DNA of 64,000 bases from Bradysia coprophila (Eukaryota > Arthropoda > Insecta > Diptera > Sciaridae): assembly GCF_014529535.1 (NCBI RefSeq), contig NW_023503313.1, positions 3,340,800-3,404,799 of the forward strand, in the 5' to 3' direction. Positions within the stretch are counted from its first letter, which is position 1, and every line of letters begins with the position of its first letter. The position numbers and the translations under genes were made by a program. This document shows, piece after piece, positions 46,744-58,000 of the stretch. Below the pieces are notes generated by a model that ran no database searches, was not told the DNA's origin, and worked only from the letters and a program-made list of their open reading frames with translations.

Positions 46744-49149
46744 ATGAACTTCGAAAAATGTTCTAGTGCGGAATGTTGGTGACACAAAAACCTACTAAAA
46801 ATTGTTTGTGCTCTGCCGATCAAAATATGCTAACGAAATCATTAAATTAATTTCCGTTGAGAAATGACGTCTTTGTTTTGTGATTCGGCCAACGAACGTA
46901 TAGTTGTTTAGATGGGAGAATGCATTTTCATGTGCCGTAGTTCTTGATGTGAATAATGTGTTGACTCGGTTATACGTTTTCGAGATTGCCGCTATTCAAT
47001 GATATAATGCAGGACTAATATCCGCTTGAATGTGCATTGTGAGCAGTAAAGCGGAGCAATTTTTTTTTCGAATTGAATTTTAAAGTCGGGTAAAGGAGGT
47101 TGATTGTAAAACTGATCGTAAGTTGAACGGACTGATTGGATCATTCCTACCAAAATTCATAAGACTTTTCAATATTCTAATTTCCAATTAGTTCTCACAT
47201 ATATACGCTAAGAGGTACGCAATTACGCATCAAATATACCTTGAGAGAATGAATCTGACATTCCTGCGAAAAATCGACAAAGTCAAATCGACAAAAAAAT
47301 CAACAAAAATGTGAAAAAACGCCACAGATACGCAACAAAATGTGAAGAAGCAACAAAGAAAATCAGCAGAATGTGAAGAAACAACAAATAATCGAACAAC
47401 AGCAGCTTTGGCTCTTTTTTATTTTCTTTGTCGTTTCTTCACATTTTGTTATTTTTCTTTGTCGATTCACAGTTTGAAGAATAATCTGAGCCGATTCTAA
47501 AAATTCTTTTCCTAGTTGAAAGTAATCGAAATTTTTGATTTAATTCTAAGATGGGCAGAATTGTTGGTAGAGTGGGTCCGTGATCGATAAAGTGAGGGTT
47601 TAAGTTAGTGTAAAACACTGGGAAACTCAATGGTGTTGTGATGTGGCGAACGGCTAGCTATCGGGGAAGTACAGAAGCTAGAAAAATAAAATCAAAAGTT
47701 TAGCCGTTCTATTCCTACCAGGGACTAAAATAAGAATTTTTTTCGGTGTAGCCACATCTTGTCCCATGTTTTTGCTCTGAAGGGGCCAAATCTAATTTTT
47801 AAAACAAAACTTGAAATAAGTGATCTCGTCTTAGGCGAATAAAGTCGCAGACTTTATTTTAATTATGTTCCTTAACTGGAATCACTGGTTTTAAGATTTG
47901 ACAACGAATTTTTTTTAATTTCAAATTTTTAAGATTGAGAGATTTCAGAATTTTTCCTGAAAGAAAAGAAATTGCGAGCGGAGCGAGCTAAATTTTTTTT
48001 AAAACTTACTTTCGATGATACAAAAATTAGCTGCGGAATGTAAGCGATTATGGACTTTTGGAAAAGTAGAAAACATTGATCTTACTTAAACCAGGTGTCT
48101 CTAGACCAGCGATACGAAATGGAATTGTGTAAGATGAAGCCCTTTTTTACTGAAAATTACATGAGACAAATGAGGACTCAGACCCAATATCAATTTGTGT
48201 AGAGATGTTTTGATTTCATTGAATGTCTATAAATTTTGTAAACACTTCTGCAGATTAAATCCACAGATCTTAAATTTGAGAATTTAAACAACACGAAAGT
48301 ATAATAGAATGAAAGTACGGTTCTACTCCATGACTGTATTTAAAGGTGTCCTAATGGAAGTAATTTTTCAAACTGAACGAAGTATTCAAAATAGTGATCT
48401 GCATTAAAACCAGTCTGAAATGATCCTACACATTAATTCTTCGATTGTATTTGAGATTTATGGAGAGAAATTCAATGAAAAACCGGTAATACCGGTATTA
48501 CAGTGTCCGGTATTACCGAAAACCGGTATTGCCAAAAGCCTTCCGGTTTCCTTTACCTAGTTAAACCTACCTTCTGGTGACGTCGTTTCTTTCTGTGCTG
48601 CGGGAAAAACTGGCCGGGAAATATCTAGATAAGTCTGCAAACTTGAAGTTAGAATTTTGGCGTTGTAATTCAAACTTTCGAACTCATGACCGCTAATGGT
48701 GTCGCATTCTGCGTCTGAACTTAACAAATTTAACGAATGATTCGGTTTTCGTCTTTAAAGTTATTTTATTTTATCCTAAAATTTTCTTGAAAATCGTGCT
48801 GTTCCTCAACAATTGTCATTTGTGACGCAAATTTTGTTGGTAATTTATTGGTTAAAATTATTGAGTTCAGTCGAAGCATTAATTGCATGGTGTAAATATT
48901 CTCCTTAGTTAGAAAATCCGTTTCACCATATGATACAGTGAAATTTTTGTAGTGGTAAATGTCGACGGCAGTGTCGCCACTTTGAGGGGCACTGTCGCCA
49001 ATTGCCTACATACTTTTTCCTTACTTTAGTCCCTGATTCCTACATCACCAATGCCCAAATTACATGGATTTGTCCATTGCACGTCTCATCAAAATAATAC
49101 CAAAACGAAACGGTTCACAGTCACCATGAACTCATTTTACTCGGACAGA
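46744..49149. other. Spacer downstream of holocytochrome c synthase
   Basis: An ATTAAA at 46841 may be the poly(A) signal of the haem lyase gene. About 47270-47470 is simple sequence with repeated gtgaagaa(a/g)caacaaa units on one side and ttctttgtcg / ttcttcacattttgt on the other, forming a loose fold-back. 48480-48545 is a short cluster of accggtatt palindromes. No gene was recognised. Confidence 0.5.
48482..48545. repeat. Cluster of ACCGGTATTACCGG palindromes
   Basis: The motif accggtaat / accggtatt recurs at least four times in about 65 bp in both orientations (accggtaataccggtatt, ccggtattaccg, accggtattgcc). It is a simple-sequence palindrome cluster of unknown role. Confidence 0.6.
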
Positions 49150-49150
49150 C

Positions 49151-49325
49151 ATGAAGTGTTGTTCCCTCTTTTTCAGTCACGTCATTTTTATCACTTTTTT
49201 GAAAATTTCCCCAGCTGAATGTTTCGTGTCAGAACAGAAAAATTTTGATTTTGTACCAGAAATAACTTTCAGCCAAGAAATCGCATGTACAAGAACATGT
49301 AGAAAAAACAATTTTCAGCCCCACC
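49151..49325 (+). CDS. Possible first exon of a small secreted protein
   Basis: The frame starts MKCCSLFFSHVIFITFLKIS, which looks like a signal peptide followed by PAECF, and includes a CTRTC motif. A gtaaga donor-like site follows at about 49326. If unspliced, the peptide is 64 aa. I found no convincing second exon, so this may be a partial gene or chance. Confidence 0.25.
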
Positions 49326-49649
49326 GTAAGAAGTTTAGCCTTTGAGTACAATAATAAATGTTTGTTGTGATGGTCAATGGTCATGTCTTCTAACGGACAC
49401 CCACTCATAAAACAAACGTTTGTCTCATAATTCGAATATTCGCTAGCGCTAGGAATATCATTTTGTGTTTGTTGGCATCTGGTCCGGATAAGCAAACTTC
49501 TAAAAGATTCCAAACCTTGTTCCACTCGTTCCACAAACATTCACACTCATATATCCTCACGCACACATTCAAACGTGTGCAATTACGAGTCCCTTACTTG
49601 ACCAAGGTTTGTAACCATCATGGTAATCATCAAAGGCAAATCATTATTA

Positions 49650-49917
49650 TGCGATGCGACATGCACCGACACACTTTACTCGTCAAATATCAAGTCCAAA
49701 TTATCATTTCGTGGCCATTGATATAGAAACGATGGGGCCTTGGTGTAAAGAAGGCAAGGAATCGATTGAAAAACTTGGTTCTATGCTGAACGAAATGACA
49801 AGCGATCCAAGGAGCAGTAAATATTTAAAAGAACGGATATATATCGCGTTACAATGAGGAAACGCAACCAGTATTTTGAATACAATGCCACAAACGAAGT
49901 TTTTTCATTATAGTATT
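49650..49917 (+). pseudogene. Decayed fragment of a non-LTR retroelement polyprotein
   Basis: The frame reads ...YHFVAIDIETMGPWCKEGK, then DPRSSKYLKERIYIALQ, a TGA stop, and GNATSILNT in the same frame. The pattern of ETxGxxG...GDxRSxxYLxQRIxIAIQRGNA is what I know from the C-terminal end of reverse-transcriptase polyproteins common in arthropod genomes. Only this tail is visible, with a stop inside it, so it is a dead relic. The exact clade cannot be given. Confidence 0.5.
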
Positions 49918-50669
49918 TTTCTGTAAATTATTGAAAAAAATATGCGAAATGTTTATTGGTATGTGATTGCCCACTTAATTAAGAGGGCAAATTGTACTAT
50001 CAAAAGCGTCAAAGCATATATGTGATGGTTAGAATTATATGAAGTGTGTATCTTATACAAAATAATGTTGAAACCACATTTCGTCATACGAATTTCCTCT
50101 CTGGGTATAATTACTCTTAAGTGCCCATTCCACTTAAAAAAAGTACGCCGTGAGAGAGCCGTTAGAGCGCCGTGAGAGAGCAAACTGTCAAATAAACAAA
50201 GAAAAATTGAAAAAATTCAATTTTGTCTCTCACACGGAGTACTTTTTTTGGTAAGAGGAAACTAAGCATTAGGTTGTAACATACTATTTCATACCGACAT
50301 AGTGCCAGCCTATTTTCTCATTGCAAAGCTCGTATATCTCTCTCTAACACACACATACAAACAACTATGAAAGTAATTGCCTAGGAGTCGTGCAATAAAG
50401 TACACACGATTTTCGAAATTGCTGAATCCCCTGACTATCCACATTCAAATCCATTCTAGCATTTCAGCTAGAATGTGTATATTGCAATGTAAACGACTTC
50501 GTCTAGCAAATAAAGTATGCGCCACAAAATTTTTATAATGCCACCAAGTATATGATCAACTTAGATGCGCTTAATTTTTTTTATCTGTCTAGAACGATAA
50601 TCTCGAGCTTATCCCTCTAGGGAGTTTTTGTTTATCTCGATATATCTGTTCTCGACAGATAAAATATGA

Positions 50670-50782
50670 TATGCACCTATTGCCAGACTGTTATTTTGAC
50701 GTGTAGACATTATGACCCACGCCTTCGGCTAGGGCAATAATGTCCTACACGTCAAAATATCAATCTTGGCAACAGGTGCATA
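50670..50782. repeat. Inverted repeat with TGCACCTATTGCC ends
   Basis: The left arm tatgcacctattgccagactgttattttgacgtgtaggacattat-like sequence is inverted in the right arm, which ends gcaacaggtgcata. The loop is about 22 nt around acgccttcggct. It is a short hairpin insertion. Confidence 0.7.
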
Positions 50783-50810
50783 ATATATATTATCGCATAC
50801 GCGGTGTGAT

Positions 50811-51121
50811 TCGCATATCTTGTTGTCTCGTTTTCGCTTATGCGATAAAAAAGAATATGCACGTATGACAAGCCGTCTCGGCAAGCCTCGACCGCTTTGT
50901 CATAAGTACATAATATTTATTATCGCATACGCGGTGTGATTCCCCGAAAAAATTATTCACCTAGGATATATAAACAAACATTATACTTCTGTAAATTGTC
51001 AAAGTGTCATTCGCATATCTTGTTGTCTCGTTTTCGCTTATGCGATAAAAAAGAATATGCACGTATGACAAGCCGTCTCGGCAAGCCTCGACCGCCTTTT
51101 CATACGTGCATAATATTTATT
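50811..51121. repeat. Two direct copies of a 110-bp hairpin repeat, 200 bp apart
   Basis: The block beginning tcgcatatcttgttgtctcg and ending about taatatttatta occurs at 50811-50921 and again at 51011-51121, nearly identical with an offset of exactly 200 bp. Each block holds a palindrome: ttatgcgataa toward the left and ttatcgcata toward the right, with gccgtctcggcaagcctcgacc in the loop. The copies are separated by about 90 bp of unrelated sequence. Confidence 0.75.
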
Positions 51122-51577
51122 ACATCCCAGCGGGCGGTAAAGTGTACTTTACGTCACTGTTTGTGACTTACCACTCACTAGCATGTAAAATGTGATACGT
51201 CACTGTGTGTAAATGCTTGTTTTGGCACGTGTGTGGCACGCTCAAACTTACCAAAACAAATATTTACAAACAGTGACGTACATACCATTAAAACCGTAAC
51301 GGTATACGGTAACGAATGCCATCTGTTCTCTTCTCTCTAAAATATATGTCCTTCAGTGTTATGCCAACCATATTCTTCTGATGAGTGGTAGACATTTTTA
51401 TCGTGTGTAGAGAACGATCGTATTCTTCATCCACTCTGTGTTGTTTACGTTTATTAGTTCAGAAACGAAGGCAACCAATTCAAATAATTTTATTTTTCGT
51501 AAGTGTGAAGGGTGTAAAGTCTCTAATTGTATAAAAAAAACCTTTTATGAACGGCTATGCCATATTTATATATATGC

Positions 51578-51625
51578 TGGGCCGGGTCGGGTAGATGAAT
51601 TTCGGGCGGCCCGCACATCTCTAGA
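51578..51625. mobile_element. Relic end of the CCCGACC-rich hAT-like MITE
   Basis: gggccgggtcgggtagatgaatttcgggcggcccgcacatctctag repeats the terminal sequence of the intact element at 21976-22414. Only one end survives. Confidence 0.5.
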
Positions 51626-51961
51626 TGAGCCAATAAACTTGGGGCATATAGAAGCTAATGAAGTAAAGGTCTGCTGCAAAACTTCCATCAAATGAACTAA
51701 TAGATTACTTCATGATCTTGCCGTCCGTAAATGCTTAAACCAAAATTCCTGTCGATGTTAATGTACTATTTCTTCACTTTCGATTTGAATATACAGCTTT
51801 GGTAACAAAATGACATCACGACCAGAACGATATGAAGATATGACGCTGGAAAATCTCTGCATTGATTGTCTGGAAAACATTTTCCGTTACTTGCCTGTGC
51901 CTGATTTATTGAATGTAGCCGACACAAGCAAAAAGTTGAAAATTGTCGCTGATCTGACATT

Positions 51962-53248
51962 GATTTTTTATTAATTGGAATACGTGGTTTAGATTTTTGT
52001 AAAGTTTTTATTTTCCGAGCTTTCGCTCACAATCAGTGAGCTTCATCAGGGATGAAAACTAAATGAGACGGGCCTACTTATGAAATGGTTACAATGAATT
52101 TTGATATGTTTACTTAGCGAAATCATAAACGTTCGGGATTATTGGAGTCCATGCATTGCTCAAAACCAAACCTTTGTCAGTGTTCATTAATGGTGTTTGG
52201 CTTTGTTGTATAGCGAGACCTTCTTTGACCTTTCTTAAGTTAAAATCTTTTTCTTTGATTAATATTTTTCCTTCGTTCCAATTGATCTTGTGTTGCTTAT
52301 TTCTTATAACATGTCTTGCAATGGCTGATTTTTTATATTCTCGTCTTCTTACGTTGCCTTCGTGATCGTCTTTTCTCTCTTCAAATCTCATGCTTTCACC
52401 TAATTATACTTGGTCGCAGGTACCACATGGAATCGAGTAAATTCCTGCTTGATTTTCATTTTCTTTATCTTTCAGACTTCGGAGCATATTTAAGACTTTT
52501 ATGCCTGGGGTAAAAGTTATCTTCCACTTCAGTTTACGGCGTAAATAACTTCCGATTTTGTTTGATATGTTACCTATATATGGTAATGGAACCCAGTATT
52601 CGTCATTTTCTTTGTCTTCTTGTTGATCTTGGGATAACGTTATTGTGTTGTTCTCATTTGGTGGATTTTGTAATAAATTATTGTTGAGTGGATTTACGAT
52701 TTCGGTTATGACATTTGATGTTCTGTTCAAGGCTTCATTCGGGTTTCCGAATTTTAGTCTCATTCTTTCAATTCTTCTATTAATGAATTCAATTGGAAAT
52801 GCGTTTTCTTGTAGGGTTCGCTTAATATGGTCTAATTCGTTTTGAAGGTAATTTTGACTGCAGATTTTGAAAGCACGGTAAACCAATGCGTCTATGACCG
52901 AAATCTTTTGTGATTTATGGTGGAAGGAATTAAAATTTAAATATCTGTCCGTGTGTGTGTTTTTTCTGTAGACTTTCGTTTCAATTTGTCCTTCTTCCGT
53001 TCGTTTTATTAGGATGTCTAGGAAAGCGATTTCGTTATTTTGTTCCGTTTCCATTGTAAATTGAATTTGTGGGTGGTATAAGTTGAGCTGGTCTTTTATA
53101 TTATTTGCATCTGTAACATCGCCTTCGATTATTGCAAAAACATCATCTACGTATCTCTTCCAGAATATGATCTTGCTGTGTTTCGGAATGATGTGTTTCT
53201 CCAATTTCTGTAAGTAAATGTCTGCAACTGTTCCAGATATAGGCGTTT
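51962..53248 (-). mobile_element. 5'-truncated Penelope-like retroelement (RT + GIY-YIG) with 12-bp TSD
   Basis: On the minus strand the frame begins abruptly at KTPISGTVADIYLQ, passes the reverse-transcriptase catalytic block WKRYVDDVFAI, then FLDILI and TDRYLNF, and ends with a GIY-YIG-type endonuclease segment (AGIYSIPCGTC...LGES...FEERKDDHEG). This combination is diagnostic for Penelope-like elements. A TAA interrupts the GIY-YIG domain at about 52404. The frame then continues to a stop at 52110. The N-terminal half of the RT is missing, as is usual for 5'-truncated copies. The flanks TGATCTGACATT at 51950-51961 and 53249-53260 are an exact 12-bp target-site duplication, so the insertion limits are firm. 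The copy is inactive. Confidence 0.9.
52021..52049 (-). ncRNA. Hammerhead-ribozyme-like core in the Penelope element tail
   Basis: On the minus strand the order is CTGATGA, A, a perfect 6-bp stem GCTCAC / GTGAGC with a 5-nt loop, then GAAA. This is the conserved core and stem II of a hammerhead ribozyme. Such motifs are known in the flanking repeats of Penelope-like elements. It lies 61-89 nt after the stop of the element's reading frame. I could not define stems I and III or the cleavage site, so activity is unproven and this copy may be decayed. Confidence 0.55.
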
Positions 53249-54160
53249 TGATCTGACATTTTCTTTGCAATATGGAAAGGCAGTTGTGAGAATTAACGGT
53301 TTCACTTCTCATCGGCTTCACATTTGGTTTTTTGGCTGTTCTTGCCTTGCAACCGGAAACTTGAAAATTATGCTGTTTCGGGTATTTGGTACATCGAATG
53401 GAAATTGAATTGCTACACATGTTAATAGACGATATGACACTGACACTGTCGGACATTAACTTTGAACGTCTGATGTTCTATGTGAATGAGTACTGTGTTG
53501 AGTCGTTGACCGATTTCACATTTCTAGGAGTAGATTTGAAAGATGGATCATTGAATCGCTTTGTCAGCCATTTCCAAGCATTCATACTGTTTGTGTTCAA
53601 TCGTCTGATTGCAAAAACGTTAACCTTGAGCATTTGGAAATTATAACCGAGTAGGACTGGGAAGAATGGGACGCATCGCTTCTACGATCAATGCTACAAT
53701 TGCGAAATTTGGTCGTTCCGTACGACACCTTATTTCCAAACATGTTCTCGTTCCCTTCGTTCCCAAATTTACAAGAATTAAAGTTGAATTCAATGACGTG
53801 GAGAATATCGACTACAGCTGAAATTACCACACAATTTCATTTGAAGACTGTAACCCAATGTAGAATTCCTTATCCTGCTACTCGAACCATTTTTCGATTA
53901 CATATTGAGGCATCCAACTATCCTAAAATTGAGAATAATTAATGTGCATGGGTCGGTAAGTTTGCACCTAGACTGATGAATATTTTGCCATTGCTAGAAG
54001 AAGCAGAATTATTTGGTGAGTTCTCGATTGACGATATAATTCATTTCATGAACGACATGAAAGCATTGAAAATAATAATAATTCGTATTGTAAGTCGTTC
54101 CAAAACCATCATTACTACCGTGAAAGATAGACTTGAATTTGGCAATGAATGACATGGTGA

Positions 54161-55071
54161 GAGACTCAGTAATAGCGAATACAAGTTTACACGCAAAAGA
54201 TTCAACAGCTAAACCTTTTATGCCACTCAGCATCATAATATATACAAAATAGCACGGTAGCATTGCTCCCGGGAAACTTTTGAGATTCGCTACAAAAAAA
54301 ATAATTTTTTTATTCAAAATCGGGAAGTTCAGCGTGCAACTCGATGCAAAGAACTCTATTAGGCTCACGATGTGTATTATGACACACTGTCGGCGGTCTT
54401 GTGTCATAATAACACATCTAGAGCCTAATAAAGTACTTTGCACCTCGATTGCATTAATTACTATTATTGGTGAATTTAGTTAATTGGCGACAAAAAAGAC
54501 TGCTCATAATAGTGGCGCAGCCAGAAAAAAATCAATCTTATTGGTGAATGTACAGCAAACAGACGCACTTAGATATGTGTACGTCAGTCGAACAACCTGT
54601 TGTTGGATGCGTTGGATTGTATTGGAAATGTAGAAAGATTGTCTAAATGGAAATGAAATAAAATCTCTCTCCTAGCAAAATGTGCCAGTTATTTTCTCGT
54701 TTTCTTATAAAACCTATGAAATTCATGGCGCGAAGCAAATCATGTACGGAATCATCGAAATATTTGCTATTTGGTTGGCAGTCAGCATGTTTAACATTTA
54801 AGTGACGGTCTGTACCAAATATGATTCCAACATCTCAATAAAAGGTCGTAGTAAGTGAGGACAGTAAAAATACCAAGACGAAACTATTTAAAAAAAAATT
54901 TATTACCTAAACTGCTCGCAATTTCTGTTACAAGTCAGCTTATTGTCTAAGTCGTAGGGGGTGTGATTGTACAAATAAAGCAACAAAATTCAAATACAAA
55001 AATATAAAGCGAAAAAAATATTAACAAAAAAGAAAATTGATTGGAATCGAAGCTAAACACTCAAAAAACAA
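54161..55071. other. Spacer and 3' flank of the helicase gene
   Basis: Contains a hairpin element (54331-54453) and, on the minus strand, AATAAA at 54904-54899, a likely poly(A) signal about 170 nt after the helicase stop codon. No gene was recognised. Confidence 0.5.
54331..54453. repeat. Hairpin element with GTGCAACTCGATGCAAAG ends
   Basis: The left arm runs gcgtgcaactcgatgcaaag...attaggctc...gatgtgtattatgacac. The right arm is its inverse with several mismatches, ending tttgcacctcgattgca. The loop is about 15 nt (tgtcggcggtc). It is probably a short non-autonomous insertion. Confidence 0.7.
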
Positions 55072-58000
55072 TCACTGCATATTGCGTTGCTGATAAATAT
55101 AATCGGTTCGCTGTTGTGAGGACTTGCCGTTACATGAAATAATTGCGTTATTTTGTTCGAATATTTCGATGACCTTGCTCCAATTTGCATCCGTTCGTAA
55201 TGTTTGCGCATCGCCGATGATAATCAGTAATGCCTGAGCTCTACTCAATAACACATTCAGTCGCTGATGGAACGAAAATCATTGATTGGGAATGCACGGT
55301 GCAAGAAATTATTGAAAAACTCACCCGAAAATTATTCAAAAATCCAATATTGTCCGACTGCGATCGTACCGTCGAGACAATAATGATTTTCTTCTCTTTT
55401 CCTTGAAATTGTTCAACTGACGAAATCATAATATCGCGCCAACCTTTCCGACGACAAGCGTCTTCGATCTGTGTACACTGGAAAGAAATTTCAATTTTAG
55501 AATCGACAATCGACAAACCGATTCCTTCATATCACACCTGCTTCTTGTATGGCGAAATGACACCAACATCGGCCTGGCTGAACTTTAGTCCATTTACTCC
55601 ATTATTAAGCAGTTCGTCTAAATAGAACATGACGCGACTCTGTTCAACTTTGTTGTACCAGCTGGGGAAAAGAAAATGATTGGAAATTTTTTAATGGTTA
55701 ATCCACGTCAACTCGGTAAACTTTTATCTTAGATACAACATCACAATATTTACATGATGCTATGAGTCTTATGAGAAAAAGATTTGTGGCATTGGGTACA
55801 CAATACGCATCAATTTAAAAATAAAAATAAAAAATACGAAAACAGACAACGGTCGAACATGCAAAGCAAACTAAAGAAGTTTAATTGGGTATAATGTAAC
55901 TAGCGAACAAACCTTGTACAATTAGTTTCTTGTTCAGCTTCGCCAGCAGCAACCTCAAAAATCATCGGAAAATTGTTCGCTGGCAACAGTTTCCAGTTCA
56001 GACATACATCCGTTATTTCTGTATAAGTAGCCCAATTAAACTCCCGCGAAACGACAAACCCAAAGTCAGAGATTTTTACCTTTTTTCGCGCATGGGATCA
56101 ATTCGTTATCGTAAAACATTTGGTTCGAGATTTGAATGATAGACGGATGTGATCGATAATTTTGAATCAATTTCGTTAGCACCTTCGGATTGTATCTGTT
56201 CGTTACCGGGTCTCTCTTGTATATATCCATATCCATCAGTCGTTCAATCATCGATCGACCTTAAAAGTTTGCGATTAATTGGCGCCGATTGAGTCAATAA
56301 AATGGTATCAAGTCCTACCGAGTCCTAACGTTTCGGCTGTTTTTGATGACAATACTGGGCCTAACTGCATTGGATCGCCAGACATAATTATGTGTGCATT
56401 GAGTTGTCCCATCGAACTGCAAATACCTGCAAATTTGTAAATTGATGACTGCATGAACGAACCTGTATTTGGCTGGCCCTGGACATAGTAGCCCATGATA
56501 CGAGATTAAAAATGGGAATACTAAACTCACCGGCAATCGGAATCAACGAGGCCGTTTCTGTTGCCGATCCGCACTCATCGATGAACAAATGTGTAAAGTG
56601 ATTCGTGCTAATTCGAGCTTGAGCTGAAAATGAAAGCAAATGAATTGAATTGTGCAAACAGGCAAACAGAACTTCATACTTAATCTGCCAGCAACACCGA
56701 GTGTACCAACTACGATCCGATATTGATATAATGTTGGCAAGGGTGGGTAAAATCTGTCAAAGAAATTCGATGTATCCAGAATCGATTGATCGGGACTGTC
56801 CTTGTTGAGTGACGTCGCATACAGTCGAAATAAATTGAATGCATCGACGTCTCTGTCCTGACTAGGAATGAACTTCAAAAGACGCTGTGCGATTTCATCA
56901 CAAGCTGAATTCGAGGAAGCGCACACTAAAATTCGGCTGTTAGGTTGAGTCTTCCAGATTTGTAGAATGGCCTCCACAATGGTTTTCGTTTTGCCAGTAC
57001 CTAATGTGCAATCCGAATGAACAATGGAGTGCGTGGATGCAATTTTTTATATCGGAACTTACCGGGTGGTCCAAAGATTAAATACGGTGCAGGATAGGCG
57101 GTACCATGTGTTATATTTTCGACTGCTTGCATTTGCTCCATATTACTACGAATGTCGTTGTTGAAATAGACCAAACTGCAAAAATGCGGCGCGTTTGAGA
57201 TAAGGAGGAAATAAGAGAGAACGGGAACAGAGTAGCTGAACATTCTTATAAGAACTGGTTAAGACTTTGTCCACCAAAACGTTTGGATCTTTATAAGACA
57301 TATATCACAGACTTACGAGTTTTGGCTCCCGAGCTGCAACAGTTGTGGTGAAGATGGGAACATGAAGTCGCTCAGATTGTTGACTTTTACTCGTTCGACG
57401 GCATGTTGTTCCATTTGATAAGTCAAACGATTCGCAAGGAAATGGAGTCGAAATGTGAGTTTCGAATTGCCAAACTTGAAAAAGTAATCATTGCGTTCCA
57501 ATCGAAAATAGAATGCGTCCGAGTGTACAGCGATTACATTCCCATAGACACGTTCAGCTTTTGACTTGAATTTGCATGGGCTTATCCAAATTCGATCGTT
57601 TTCCATCAAAAATGGCAATTTTTTGGCCAAATTGTAGACCTGGAAATGTTGTTCGTTTTATGATGCAGTCACTTGCAGCTAACAATTTAAATATTTTTGT
57701 AATGTTTACTGATGGTGGCACCAGTACGATCGATAGGGCTTCGCGCTCAGAGCATAAAATTAGTCGACAGGAGATTGTTAAAGCGTTAGATAATGGAGGC
57801 CAATTGAGTTGCTTTTTGAACTCTCAGTTTGCTCTCATATCCCGATTTCGACAATTTTTAAATTTTTTGTTTAGAGCGGCTGTTGCGGATAACAAGACCA
57901 ATGGGGATAAACTGATGTATGTGCCAACTCAGGGTACTGAACCCGATCTAATACACTGTACCACCATCGGTTTTTTCGAGTAAATAGGAAGGCAACAGAC

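Larger units (their letters stand above)
49918..51809. other. Repeat-rich spacer
   Basis: Contains an inverted gtactttttttgg / ctctcac segment at about 50120-50250, a hairpin at 50670-50782, two copies of a hairpin repeat (50811-50921 and 51011-51121), TTTACgtcac palindromes (51130-51290), and a relic of the CCCGACC-type MITE end (about 51578-51625). No gene was recognised. Confidence 0.6.
51810..54160 (+). pseudogene. F-box (leucine-rich-repeat type) gene disrupted by a Penelope-like element
   Basis: The first part (51810-51961) starts MTSRPERYEDMTLENLCIDC and continues LENIFRYLPVPDLLNVADTSKKL, a clear F-box, the motif that docks proteins to SKP1 in SCF ubiquitin ligases. The frame then breaks at a retroelement insertion (51962-53248) and resumes after the duplicated target site (53249-53260). 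It continues through HRLHIWFFG and LKIMLFRVFG to a frameshift near 53398, then INFERLMFYVNEYCVESLTDF, FPSFPNLQELKLNSM and ILPLLEEAELFGEFS. The latter blocks look like leucine-rich-repeat-type sequence. Several stops and frame changes are present beyond the insertion, so the gene is dead at least in this haplotype. F-box gene copies often expand and decay in insects; that is background knowledge. Confidence 0.75.

Noticed and set aside
53250-53456. Start of the minus-strand RT frame at 53456 as part of the retroelement
   Set aside because: The portion beyond 53248 lies outside the target-site duplication and is the antisense of the F-box gene, so it only extends the frame by chance.
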